Source of the DNA: Caballeronia megalochromosomata
GTDB lineage: Bacteria > Pseudomonadota > Gammaproteobacteria > Burkholderiales > Burkholderiaceae
Reading direction: 5' to 3'
DNA length: 64,000 nt
Assembly (NCBI GenBank): GCA_001580565.1
Contig: LRBF01000240.1
Span: 1 to 64,000, forward strand
A model generated the notes under the pieces. It ran no database searches and was not told the DNA's origin. It saw only the letters and a program-made list of their open reading frames with translations. Shown piece after piece: positions 8,811-16,695 of this stretch. Positions within the stretch are counted from its first letter, which is position 1. Every line of letters starts with the position of its first letter. A program made the position numbers and the translations under genes.

Positions 8811-10027
8811 GCGGCCGCCTTCAGCGCGGGCTTCGCAACGTGGCTCGTCAGATAGTCCATCGCCGCCGCGACACCGCCGCCCTTCAGTTCGATACCCGCG
8901 AGCTTCAGTCCCATCTCGCAGCCGGAGAGCGCGGCCATCAGCGTGAGATCGTTGCAATCGCCGAGATGACCGATGCGGAACATGCGTCCCTTCACCTTGC
9001 CGAGCCCCGTGCCGAGCGACATGTCGAAATGTTCGTAGATGAGCTTGCGCACCGCATCGGCATCGACCCCTTCGGGCGTCATCACGCCGGTGAGCACCGG
9101 CGAATACACGGCGGGATCGGCGCATTGAATGTCGAGTCCCCATGCCGTCACCGCCGCGCGGCACGCGGCCGCGAGCCGTTGATGGCGAGCAAAGACGTTC
9201 TCCAGCCCTTCGCCGAGGATCATGTCGAGCGCTTCCGAGAGGCCGTAGAGCAGGTTCGTGTTCGGCGTATAAGGCCAGTACCCCTGCCGGTTCATCTCGA
9301 TGATGTCGGTCCAGTCCCAGAACGCGCGCGGCAACGTGGCGCGTTTCGACGCCTCGCGCGCTTTCTCCGATACCGCATTGAAGCTGATCCCCGGCGGCAG
9401 CATCAAACCCTTCTGCGAGCCGGAGACGGTCACGTCCACGCCCCATTCGTCGTGGCGATAGTCGGCCGATGCGAGACCCGAGATCGTGTCCACCATCAGC
9501 AGCGCGGGATGCTTCGCCGCGTCGATGGCGCGTCGCACGGCGGCGATATCGGACGTCACGCCCGTCGACGTTTCGTTATGCACGACGCACACGGCCTTGA
9601 TCGCGTACTGCGTGTCCTCACGCAAGCGCTTTTCGATCATGTCGGCCTGCACGCCGCGCCGCCAGCCTTCGATGCCGGGCAAACCGAGAAACTCCGGCTT
9701 GAGCCCGAGGTTCTCGGCCATTTTCTTCCATAGGGTCGCGAAGTGGCCCGTCTCGTACATCAGCACGGTGTCGCCGGGGCTGAGCGTGTTGCACAATGCC
9801 GCCTCCCATGCGCCCGTGCCCGAGGCCGGATAGATCACCACTGGCTGACTCGTCTTGAAGATCTTCTTGATTCCGTCGAGCACTTTCAGACCCAGCGCGC
9901 CGAACTCGGGACCGCGGTGATCGATCGTCGGATAGCTCATCGCCCGCAGGATGCGGTCGGGCACCGGACTCGGCCCCGGGATCTGCAGGAAATGTCGGCC
10001 AGCAGGATGGAAATCGAGCTTCAACAT
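8807..10027 (-). CDS. Class V aminotransferase, alanine/aspartate-glyoxylate aminotransferase (BhcA/SGAT-like)
   Basis: Fold-type I PLP enzyme of 406 residues. IPGPSPVPDRILRAM at the N-terminus, HNETSTGVTSDIAAV in the middle and the PLP-lysine motif VSGSQKGLMLPPG near residue 205 are typical of serine/alanine/aspartate-glyoxylate aminotransferases. From memory the spacing and wording resemble BhcA, the aspartate-glyoxylate aminotransferase of the beta-hydroxyaspartate cycle, but SGAT-type activity is equally possible. Met41 of the longer open frame is chosen as start because GAGGGGAC lies just upstream and the family motif begins soon after. First gene of the minus-strand cluster, divergent from the GntR regulator, and coupled by ATGA overlap to the hydratase gene. 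Confidence 0.85.
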   Translation of the reverse strand: MLKLDFHPAGRHFLQIPGPSPVPDRILRAMSYPTIDHRGPEFGALGLKVLDGIKKIFKTSQPVVIYPASGTGAWEAALCNTLSPGDTVLMYETGHFATLWKKMAENLGLKPEFLGLPGIEGWRRGVQADMIEKRLREDTQYAIKAVCVVHNETSTGVTSDIAAVRRAIDAAKHPALLMVDTISGLASADYRHDEWGVDVTVSGSQKGLMLPPGISFNAVSEKAREASKRATLPRAFWDWTDIIEMNRQGYWPYTPNTNLLYGLSEALDMILGEGLENVFARHQRLAAACRAAVTAWGLDIQCADPAVYSPVLTGVMTPEGVDADAVRKLIYEHFDMSLGTGLGKVKGRMFRIGHLGDCNDLTLMAALSGCEMGLKLAGIELKGGGVAAAMDYLTSHVAKPALKAAA

Positions 10028-10050
10028 GGGTTCACGTCCCCTCAGATGTA

Positions 10051-10066
10051 ATTTTGCATGCAAAAT
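10051..10066. promoter_or_regulatory. Perfect 16-bp palindrome ATTTTGCATGCAAAAT, likely GntR operator
   Basis: The sequence reads identically on both strands. It lies between the aminotransferase start and the divergent GntR gene, the usual place for the operator of an FCD-type regulator. Related half-sites recur at 1261, 3373, about 8036 and across the regulator's own start codon (10188-10200). Assignment to this regulator is inference. Confidence 0.6.
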
Positions 10067-10103
10067 ACAATAGCGCAGCGACGAGAACACGTAAAGGAAT
10101 TCA

Positions 10104-10119
10104 TAGGCCGAACGGCCTA
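10104..10119. repeat. Inverted repeat TAGGCCG-AA-CGGCCTA in the divergent promoter region
   Basis: Perfect 7-bp arms around a two-base spacer, 38 bp from the ATTTTGCATGCAAAAT palindrome and 72 bp before the GntR start. It could be a second operator or a small hairpin. The following CCGCTGGCGGTTTTTT is too short-stemmed to call a terminator confidently. Confidence 0.4.
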
Positions 10120-10191
10120 GGGATAACCCGCTGGCGGTTTTTTCCACTAGCTCCGGGTTAAAATTGCCGCAAATGGAATGCGAGGTATTGA

Positions 10192-10947
10192 ATGCAAAAT
10201 CCCGATATACCCGAAACGCACGTTTCGTCGTCCCTGCCGAAGGTCGAGCGCCTGCGCCTGCACGACACCGTCGTCGATCACTTGCGCGGCTTTATCGTAG
10301 AAGGCTTGCTCGCGCCGGGCGTCAAGCTCAACGAGCGCAAGCTGTGCGAGACGCTCGGCATTTCCCGCACGCCGCTGCGCGAGGCGCTGAAGGTGCTCGC
10401 TGCCGAAGGACTGATCGAGATTTCGCCGAACCGGGGCGCGTCGGTATCGCAGATGAGCGAGTTCGAGATCCGCGAGATGTTCGAGTTGATGAGCGGGCTG
10501 GAGGCGTTTTCAGGCGAGCTGGCGTGCGAGCGCATCACGCCGCTGGAGATCGCCGAGATCAAGGCGCTGCATTACGCGATGCTCGCGTGCCGCGCGCAAA
10601 ACGACCTGTCCGGCTATTACAGCCGCAATCAGGCCATTCATGACAAGATCAACGAAGCCGCGCGCAACACGGCCTTGCGGCAGACCTACGTGTCGATCAA
10701 CCGGCGTCTCATGGCGCTGCGCTTTCGCTCCAATTTCCAGACGCCGAAATGGGACAGCGCCATCCGCGATCACGAAGAGATGATCGAAGCGCTTGAGACA
10801 CGCGATAGCCGGCGCATGGGGGACATCCTGCGCAAGCATTTGCTGTCCAAACGCGATGCGGTGCTCGCCGAGCGCACCTTGACCACGGTGAAACCCGCCG
10901 TGCCGAGAAAGCGCGCGGCGGACAAGTCGGCGCCGGATGAGCGCTAA
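10192..10947 (+). CDS. GntR-family transcriptional regulator, FCD (FadR C-terminal) subfamily
   Basis: Regulator of 251 residues. An N-terminal winged helix (about 15-80, with LNERKLCETLGISRTPLREA, the classic GntR recognition helix) is followed by an all-alpha FCD ligand-binding domain (about 95-220). The FCD metal-site histidines are recognisable in NQAIHDKINEA and IRDHEEMIEALE. FCD regulators usually repress a neighbouring catabolic operon and are released by a carboxylate ligand bound at the metal site. It is divergent from the aminotransferase-led cluster and shares a 164 bp region with a perfect palindrome. GAGG lies six bases before ATG. The start codon sits inside a TTGAATGCAAAAT copy of the recurrent motif, suggesting autoregulation. 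Confidence 0.92.
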   Translation: MQNPDIPETHVSSSLPKVERLRLHDTVVDHLRGFIVEGLLAPGVKLNERKLCETLGISRTPLREALKVLAAEGLIEISPNRGASVSQMSEFEIREMFELMSGLEAFSGELACERITPLEIAEIKALHYAMLACRAQNDLSGYYSRNQAIHDKINEAARNTALRQTYVSINRRLMALRFRSNFQTPKWDSAIRDHEEMIEALETRDSRRMGDILRKHLLSKRDAVLAERTLTTVKPAVPRKRAADKSAPDER

Positions 10948-11030
10948 CGAATAGAACGGTCGCGCGATTCCTCGGAAGGTAGGGTACGATACCGGCCAAC
11001 GGCCGTCAGAGCCTTCAATCGGGGAACACC

Positions 11031-11393
11031 TTGACTAGAATTCGAGGGGCATGCATCGCGCTCGGCGCGGTGCTCGTTATTACAGGCTTTACCTTCTATC
11101 ACTCGTCGGACTTCGACACTGCGCAGGCCGCAATGGACCGTCAGACTGTCGACTGCCTCACGCGCGGACTCACGCGCGACGAAAAAGTCCGCATCGCCCA
11201 ACTGAGCGCGGTACACGACCGCGAAGGGCTTCGTCCCATCTACAGTGGTGTTCTCGCGCGCTGCGTCGTGCGTTCCGACCAATGGGACCGCCGTGCGCAA
11301 CTCGTCACGAGCGCGCGCCAGACGCTTTCCCACGACCCCGAGTTCAGGCAGATGCTGAACGCGAGCACGATGGAACTGGCGCGACGCCCCTGA
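11031..11393 (+). CDS. Small secreted or membrane-anchored protein of unknown function
   Basis: A 120-residue protein starting at TTG, preceded by CGGGGAA. The first 25 residues (IRGACIALGAVLVITGFTF) form one hydrophobic segment, either an uncleaved anchor or a signal peptide. The remainder is soluble, charged and has two cysteines (near 42 and 77) that could form a disulfide in the periplasm. No in-frame ATG occurs before residue 35, so TTG is the best start. I do not recognise the family. It lies between the GntR gene and a small convergent membrane-protein gene. Confidence 0.6.
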   Translation: MTRIRGACIALGAVLVITGFTFYHSSDFDTAQAAMDRQTVDCLTRGLTRDEKVRIAQLSAVHDREGLRPIYSGVLARCVVRSDQWDRRAQLVTSARQTLSHDPEFRQMLNASTMELARRP

Positions 11394-11408
11394 TCCGGCG
11401 CGCATCGT

Positions 11409-11576
11409 TCAAGCCGACAGTCCGCTGCCCGCGCCGGGTTGCACCCCGGCGCGTGTGCTCGCCGCATGCGCGCTCAGCACGGCGACTTCATGGCGCGTGT
11501 AGCGCGTGACCGGCGCGATGGCCGCAAGCGCGGCAGTGATGACGATGGCGACGATGCTGATCGAAATGGCGTTCAT
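11409..11576 (-). CDS. 55-residue small membrane protein
   Basis: Short frame with an excellent ribosome binding site (AAAGGAG six bases before ATG). It starts MNAISISIVAIVITAALAAI, a single hydrophobic helix over residues 3-22, then a polar tail rich in Ala, Arg and Gly ending in GSGLSA. It is convergent with the preceding small gene and shares a 163 bp upstream region with alkA on the other strand. No family recognised. The clear Shine-Dalgarno sequence and the amphipathic design argue that it is real. Confidence 0.55.
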   Translation of the reverse strand: MNAISISIVAIVITAALAAIAPVTRYTRHEVAVLSAHAASTRAGVQPGAGSGLSA

Positions 11577-11739
11577 GTTCGGCTCCTTTGGCTGGCTGAT
11601 GTTGCTGGATCGCTGCTGTCGATGTGAGGCATTGTCGTCGCCGAAAGTTAGCGAGGAATGAGCATCGCCGCGAGACGGTCATGCAGGCCGCCGGAGTAAG
11701 ATCGGCATTCATTCGGCCATCGCGCAAACGGCATTCAAA

Positions 11740-12663
11740 ATGCATTCGACCATCGACACATCGACCGCCACGCTCGAACTGCCCTTCAAGCGGCCTTTCG
11801 ACTGGACGCGCATGCTGAAATTCATCGGCGGGCGGGCGTCGGCAGGCGTGGAGTCGGTCGAGGATGGGGTGTATCGGCGCGCGATCGAATGGCAAGGCGA
11901 CGACGGCACCGTGGAAGTCAGGCCGCATGAACGCAGGCATCGCCTCGTCGTGAATGTCGAGGGTGCGCTCGCGCGCCACGCCGGCGAGCTTGCCGCGCCG
12001 CTCGCGCGTATGTTCGATCTGCATGCCGACCCGCGCGAAATCGCCCGATGCCTCGGCGCTGACCCGGTGCTCGCGCCACTCGTCGAGACCGCGCCGGGCT
12101 TGCGCGTGCCCGGCGCGTGGTCCGGCTTCGAACTCGTGGTGCGGACCATCGTGGGACAACAGGTGAGCGTCAAAGGCGCATCGACGATCATGAGCCGCAT
12201 CGTGCAGCGCGCCGGCAAACGGATCGAAGGCCATCCGCACGAAGGCACGGCGTGGCGCTTCCCGACGCCCGCCGAGCTGGCCGCCGCCGATCTGGAGAAG
12301 ATCGGCATGCCGACCAAGCGCATCGAGACCGTGCAGCGCTTCGCGCACGCGGTCGCAAGCGGCGCGCTGCCGCTCGATGAACCGGGCGCCGATCCCGAAC
12401 GCGTGAAGCAGGACATGCTCGCGATGCCGGGCATCGGGCCGTGGACCGTCGGCTATGTCGCGATGCGCGCGCTACGCGATCCGGACGCGTGGCCCGACGC
12501 CGATCTCGTTCTCATGCAGGCGCTCGCGCGACGCGACCCGTCGCTCGCAAAACCCGCCCAGCAGCGCGCGCGCACCGAGCGCTGGCGTCCGTGGCGCGCC
12601 TACGCGGCAATGCATCTTTGGAATGGCGTGGCGATGGAAACCGGACTCGCACGCGGCGGTTGA
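11740..12663 (+). CDS. alkA: DNA-3-methyladenine glycosylase II (AlkA type)
   Basis: Base-excision repair enzyme of 307 residues that removes alkylated purines from DNA. An AlkA N-terminal domain (about 10-120) precedes the HhH-GPD domain, with FELVVRTIVGQQVSVKGAST near 130-150. The helix-hairpin-helix LAMPGIGPWTVGYVAMRAL lies near 227-245, followed by DPDAWPDADL, where the final Asp is the expected catalytic base (equivalent to AlkA Asp238). E. coli AlkA is 282 residues and carries no Ada domain, like this one. The start ATG overlaps a CATTCAAAATGCATTC stretch resembling the recurrent motif of the first cluster. The gene stands alone. Confidence 0.92.
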   Translation: MHSTIDTSTATLELPFKRPFDWTRMLKFIGGRASAGVESVEDGVYRRAIEWQGDDGTVEVRPHERRHRLVVNVEGALARHAGELAAPLARMFDLHADPREIARCLGADPVLAPLVETAPGLRVPGAWSGFELVVRTIVGQQVSVKGASTIMSRIVQRAGKRIEGHPHEGTAWRFPTPAELAAADLEKIGMPTKRIETVQRFAHAVASGALPLDEPGADPERVKQDMLAMPGIGPWTVGYVAMRALRDPDAWPDADLVLMQALARRDPSLAKPAQQRARTERWRPWRAYAAMHLWNGVAMETGLARGG

Positions 12664-12889
12664 TATCGCATGCATTCGACGCGAACGCATCTTGCGTGCA
12701 GCATCTCGCATGCAAAATGCCGGCCGCACGGTCGGCGCAGAGAGAACATCGTGGCCACCATTTCGTCTATTGTCCTAAAAATGAACTAATCTGCTTCGAG
12801 AGGCCGGGCGCTGCCCGAGCCGCGGACCCGCGCGCGGCGCAAGGCCGGAATACGAAGAAGCGCTGGCGATACGCCATCGGGAGACGCTC
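12664..12889. other. 226-bp gap with a repeated GCATGCAAAATGCCGG element
   Basis: No gene is seen. It contains TTGCGTGCAGCATCTCGCATGC and, at 12709-12724, GCATGCAAAATGCCGG, which also occurs exactly on the other strand inside the DUF2126 gene at 30871-30886. The promoter of the hydrolase gene must lie here. Confidence 0.5.
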
Positions 12890-14899
12890 ATGAATGCATC
12901 GTCCCTGGACGCGCAAGACTCCGAGAGCGAACCCGCCGCATCGCCGACGACACCCGCGCCCGACATGCCCATCGCGCGGCGCGTGCAGAAGATCGTCGTC
13001 GCCATACACGGCATCGGCAATCAGTTGCACAGCGACACGGTGCGTTCCGTGGCGAGCCAGTTCGGCGCGCGCTACGACCCGCCGCTGCCCGTCATGCCGC
13101 TCGGCTATTTCGACATCGCCGGCGTCGGCGAAGTGGATGTCCGCCAGCTCGATCTTCCGCAAGGCGGTCCCTATACCGCCGAGCAGCGCGATTTCTATTC
13201 CGCGCTCGGTTTCGCGGAAGTGTATTGGGCCGACATTCCGCGCGAGGTCGTGAAGCAGGACGACACGCTCGAAGAAAGCAAGGCGTGGGGACTTTCGATC
13301 GTGAGTCGCGCGCAGGCGGCCTATATGCTCAACGTCGATGAACGCAAGCTCGAGCCCGCCGACTTCTCGCTCGCGTCGGGTATCGTCGAGGAGATCGTCG
13401 AAACCGTGGCCGTGATGCAAAGCCTGCTCGCGGTGACGGAGAAGGCCGGCATCTTCAAGTTCGATCTCGCGCCCATGCTGCGCGATTATGTCGGCGACGT
13501 GCAGCTCGTCGCGGATTTCAGGCAGCATCGCGAGACCATCGTGTTTCGTTTTCATCGCGTGATGGAGCGGCTCGTCGCGCTCGCCACCGCGCGCTGCCAG
13601 TGCGCGCCCGAGGTCTATATCGTCGCGCACAGCGAAGGGACCGTGATCAGCTTTCTCGGCATCCTGCAGGCGCTGTCCACACCGACCGTGTCGGACCCGA
13701 AGGACGGCAAGCAGATCATCAGCACGGACTGGGTGCAAAGTCTGCGCGGCTTCATGACCATCGGCTCGCCGATCGACAAGCACATCCTGCTATGGCCGAA
13801 GCTCTGGGAAGGCATGGTGCTGAAAAGCGACATGCAGGGCGATGCCGTGACGCAAACCGAGCGTTCCGGCGGCCCGATCACCCTGCCCTCGCGCATCCGG
13901 TGGCGCAACTATTACGACTACGGCGATCCCGTCGGCTTTGCGCTCGATACGGCGCGGACGTATCTCGATCATCACGGCTGTCGCGCGTTCGAATTCGAGC
14001 CGGTGCATGACTTCGGTTTCTCGCGCTACTGGCTGCCGGGCAAGGCGCATACGGACTACTGGACCGATGGCGATGTCTTCGGCCACTTCATCGAGAACGT
14101 CGTGCTCGACAGACGCACCGCGAAAGCCCCGAAAAACAGGCAGTTTCGCGGCATCGTGAGCACGGCCGTTCCTTATCTGCTGAGCTTCGCGCTGCATCTT
14201 CTCGCGGTGTTCTTCATCTACAAGGCCGTCACGGCTTCGTCCGATTCGGGCGCGGGCGGTGAGAGCACCGCGCCCGAGTTCATCTATCTGACGCGCTCCG
14301 TGTTCGCGCTCGCCTGCCTGTTGATGGGGACGACGGTCGCCGCGCGCCTTCCGCGTCTCGTCAAGGCACGCGGCGCACAACGCACGGGCGCGTGGCTGCG
14401 CTGGCGCATCGCCGCGCTTCTGGCGTTCGTCGCGGGTGCGCTGGTTTTCTGGCTCGTGCTACTGAGCGGCGTAGCCGCGTTTCTCGCGAGCCCGTTCGCG
14501 GATATCCTGCATCGCGATGCCGCCGATCCTGTCGTCGGCAAGGCGGTCTTCGTACTCGCGGGATTCGTGTGCGCGACAAGCGGCTGGCTCGCGCCACGCA
14601 AGCCGCATTGGGGGCGGCGCATTCTCGTCGCGCTCGGCACGCTGATGATGGTGTTGATCGTCGGCGTCAGGCTATGGGGCGATCTGGCCGGAAAGCCGAT
14701 ATGGCCCGTCGTGCTCGGCGGAGCGTTCTTTCTCTATGCGTGGTGGCTCGCGATTCTGATCTTCGATCTCGCGTTCGTGTGGCACCGCTATGTGCGCAAT
14801 TCCGTCGCGCTCGATACGCTGCGCGCATGGCGCGAGAACCGGTGCGATGCGCAGCCGAGGCCGATCATGTCGATGCGGCCGAAGGCTGCGCGCAAGTGA
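12890..14899 (+). CDS. Membrane-anchored alpha/beta-hydrolase-like protein
   Basis: Protein of 669 residues. The N-terminal half looks like an alpha/beta hydrolase: a strand-turn VVAIHGIGNQ near residue 40 (oxyanion-hole HG) and a nucleophile elbow YIVAHSEGTVISF near 247, where Ser is set in AHSEGT instead of the usual GHSxG. FMTIGSPIDKHILLWP follows. The C-terminal third (about 420-640) has five or six hydrophobic segments, so the enzyme is tethered to the inner membrane. A lipase or esterase role is plausible but the substrate is unknown. ATG is preceded by GGGAG at good spacing. It converges with the NHL-repeat gene 17 bp downstream. Confidence 0.7.
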   Translation: MNASSLDAQDSESEPAASPTTPAPDMPIARRVQKIVVAIHGIGNQLHSDTVRSVASQFGARYDPPLPVMPLGYFDIAGVGEVDVRQLDLPQGGPYTAEQRDFYSALGFAEVYWADIPREVVKQDDTLEESKAWGLSIVSRAQAAYMLNVDERKLEPADFSLASGIVEEIVETVAVMQSLLAVTEKAGIFKFDLAPMLRDYVGDVQLVADFRQHRETIVFRFHRVMERLVALATARCQCAPEVYIVAHSEGTVISFLGILQALSTPTVSDPKDGKQIISTDWVQSLRGFMTIGSPIDKHILLWPKLWEGMVLKSDMQGDAVTQTERSGGPITLPSRIRWRNYYDYGDPVGFALDTARTYLDHHGCRAFEFEPVHDFGFSRYWLPGKAHTDYWTDGDVFGHFIENVVLDRRTAKAPKNRQFRGIVSTAVPYLLSFALHLLAVFFIYKAVTASSDSGAGGESTAPEFIYLTRSVFALACLLMGTTVAARLPRLVKARGAQRTGAWLRWRIAALLAFVAGALVFWLVLLSGVAAFLASPFADILHRDAADPVVGKAVFVLAGFVCATSGWLAPRKPHWGRRILVALGTLMMVLIVGVRLWGDLAGKPIWPVVLGGAFFLYAWWLAILIFDLAFVWHRYVRNSVALDTLRAWRENRCDAQPRPIMSMRPKAARK

Positions 14900-14916
14900 T
14901 CGCGGCCGATGCGCGC

Positions 14917-16065
14917 TCACCCATGCAGCACGAGCTTCTGTATCCGCCAGTTGAGCAGCTCCGCGACAAACAACGTATTTTCCGCCGGACACGCCATTTC
15001 ATGGATCCATCCGAACTGCTTCAATTGCTTGCCCGATCGCCCGAGCACGCCGAGCAGTTTTCCATCGAGCGATAACTTGTAAATCCGGCCGGGAAACGCA
15101 TCGGCGGAATACAACACCTGATTTTGCCCCGGCGAAATGCAAATGGCCCAGGGCGATCCCGGCGCGAATGTGCCCGCTGCAATCGCCGCTTCGTCGGGCA
15201 TGTTGCCGATAGCCGGGCGCGCATCGGGCGGCACGGGCACGTCGATCGTGAATTGCCGCTGAAAATTTCCTTCGCCGTCGAAGACCTGAATGCGGCGATT
15301 GCTGCGATCGGCGACATAGACCAGACCATTTCTGTCGACTGCAATGCTATGTGGCGTATGGAACTGCCCCGGCTCCTTGCCGCGCTCGCCCCACGACTTG
15401 AGCCACTTGCCGTCCCTGTCGACCTTCGCGACACGCGAGTTGATGTAGCCATCGCTGATATACGTATTGCCCGCGGCATCCCACGCGACATCCGTCACCT
15501 GACGAAAGCGTCCGGGCTCGGAAGGCAACGGCGGATTAGGATGCTTGAGCGGCGCGGTTTCTTCGTCCGACGCTTCCTGCTTGCGTCCGAACACCATCGC
15601 GACACGGCCTTCAGGCGTGAACTTGATGATCATGTCCGAGCCCTTGTCGGTTACCCAGACGTTATCCTGCCGATCCACCTTGACGGTATGCGCGAACGAC
15701 CACGCATAAAGGTTATGGCCGATCTCGCGCACGAAACGGCCATTGCGATCGAATTCGAGCAACTGGGCCGCGGCCGCGCCATACGCGGGACCGATACTAT
15801 TGCCGCGCGAGAGCACGAAAATATGTCCCGCCGAATTGAGCGCAACACCGGAGCATTCGCCGAAATACACGTCGCGCGGCAAGCGCACCGGATCGAGCAC
15901 GGAATCGTAGGCAATGGCTGGCACGTCATTGTCGGCGTACGCGAGATGCGGAAAGAGCGCGAGCGCGGCCGCACCTTGACCCGCGAGCGCCAGAAAACGC
16001 CGGCGGCTTGCGGCGCCCGGCGTCATGTCGCAACATGGGCAGTACATCGAGTGTCGAAGACTCAC
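14917..16065 (-). CDS. Tat-exported NHL-repeat (six-bladed beta-propeller) protein
   Basis: Protein of 382 residues when started at GTG, chosen because GAGGAGG lies just upstream; a longer in-frame ATG 31 codons upstream has no such site. The N-terminus carries a twin-arginine-type signal SRRRFLALAGQGAAALAL ending near AYA. The mature part has repeated NHL blades, seen as SGVALNSAGHIFVLSRG, HTVKVDRQDNVWVTDKG, TDVAWDAAGNTYISDGY and HSIAVDRNGLVYVADRSNRR, as in peptidylglycine alpha-amidating lyase-like and other NHL propellers. An MYCPCCD stretch before the arginines is odd for a signal peptide. Function unknown; a periplasmic binding or lyase role is possible. Confidence 0.75.
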   Translation of the reverse strand: MSLRHSMYCPCCDMTPGAASRRRFLALAGQGAAALALFPHLAYADNDVPAIAYDSVLDPVRLPRDVYFGECSGVALNSAGHIFVLSRGNSIGPAYGAAAAQLLEFDRNGRFVREIGHNLYAWSFAHTVKVDRQDNVWVTDKGSDMIIKFTPEGRVAMVFGRKQEASDEETAPLKHPNPPLPSEPGRFRQVTDVAWDAAGNTYISDGYINSRVAKVDRDGKWLKSWGERGKEPGQFHTPHSIAVDRNGLVYVADRSNRRIQVFDGEGNFQRQFTIDVPVPPDARPAIGNMPDEAAIAAGTFAPGSPWAICISPGQNQVLYSADAFPGRIYKLSLDGKLLGVLGRSGKQLKQFGWIHEMACPAENTLFVAELLNWRIQKLVLHG

Positions 16066-16205
16066 TGTTACCCTCCTCTTGTTCGTCGCCTGCAATGATG
16101 AACATCGATGGTCGGCTTGCTTCGCGATGCGAGAGGAAGTGTAGTGCATGAACTGCATTATTCACATGCGCGTGCTTTTATCGCTTTCAATGCTGAAAGG
16201 ACATC

Positions 16206-16631
16206 ATGACCGAGACATGGCAATACCAGGTTCGAATCCGTCTTGCGCCCGACTATGCGGCCATGGCGCGCCAGGATCCGGCGAGTGAATCGCTCGCGCC
16301 GATCAACGCGCTGCTCATCAGGCACGACGCCCAGTTGAAATGCCAGTACGACGCGTTCGCCGACTACGTGGCGCAAGCGGAGCGCGATGGTGTCGAGCAC
16401 TTTCCGCTCTATCGATGGACGCGCGAAACCATCGAAAATCTCGCTAAAAAAGCGAAATATCTCGAAGCGTTCACGCTCTATGTGAATGGCGACGAAGTCT
16501 ATGACAAGGCGCTCGCCGAAGCACTCGAAGCCGATCTTCAGTCACTCGCGAGCGACGCGATCACCGAGATCCGCAAGATCGACACCAACCCCGCGCATAA
16601 TCCGCAACCGCCTTCGTATAAGCATTCATGA
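16206..16631 (+). CDS. Conserved hypothetical protein, 141 residues
   Basis: Soluble acidic protein, largely helical by composition, with no signal peptide and no cysteine-based metal site. It starts at ATG five bases after AAAGGA. The N-terminal ETWQYQVRIRLAPD looks like a beta strand pair and the remainder is charged helices. I do not recognise a domain. It stands upstream of a TetR regulator and may be transcribed from the divergent region shared with the NHL gene. Confidence 0.6.
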   Translation: MTETWQYQVRIRLAPDYAAMARQDPASESLAPINALLIRHDAQLKCQYDAFADYVAQAERDGVEHFPLYRWTRETIENLAKKAKYLEAFTLYVNGDEVYDKALAEALEADLQSLASDAITEIRKIDTNPAHNPQPPSYKHS

Positions 16632-16661
16632 GGTTGACGCCGTGCACCGCTCGCGCTAAGG

Positions 16662-16679
16662 TTTGGTAAATCAACCAAA
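16662..16679. promoter_or_regulatory. Inverted repeat TTTGGT-N6-ACCAAA, probable TetR operator
   Basis: Perfect 6-bp arms around AAATCA. It overlaps a TTG codon that would otherwise be an upstream start for the regulator and lies 17 bp before the GTG start preferred here. The position fits autoregulation. Binding by this TetR protein is inferred. Confidence 0.55.
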
Positions 16680-16695
16680 ACAGGGATCGCGCCTC

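Noticed and set aside
10120-10145. CCGCTGGCGGTTTTTT as a terminator
   Set aside because: Only three base pairs can form with an allowed loop, and it lies in a divergent promoter region.
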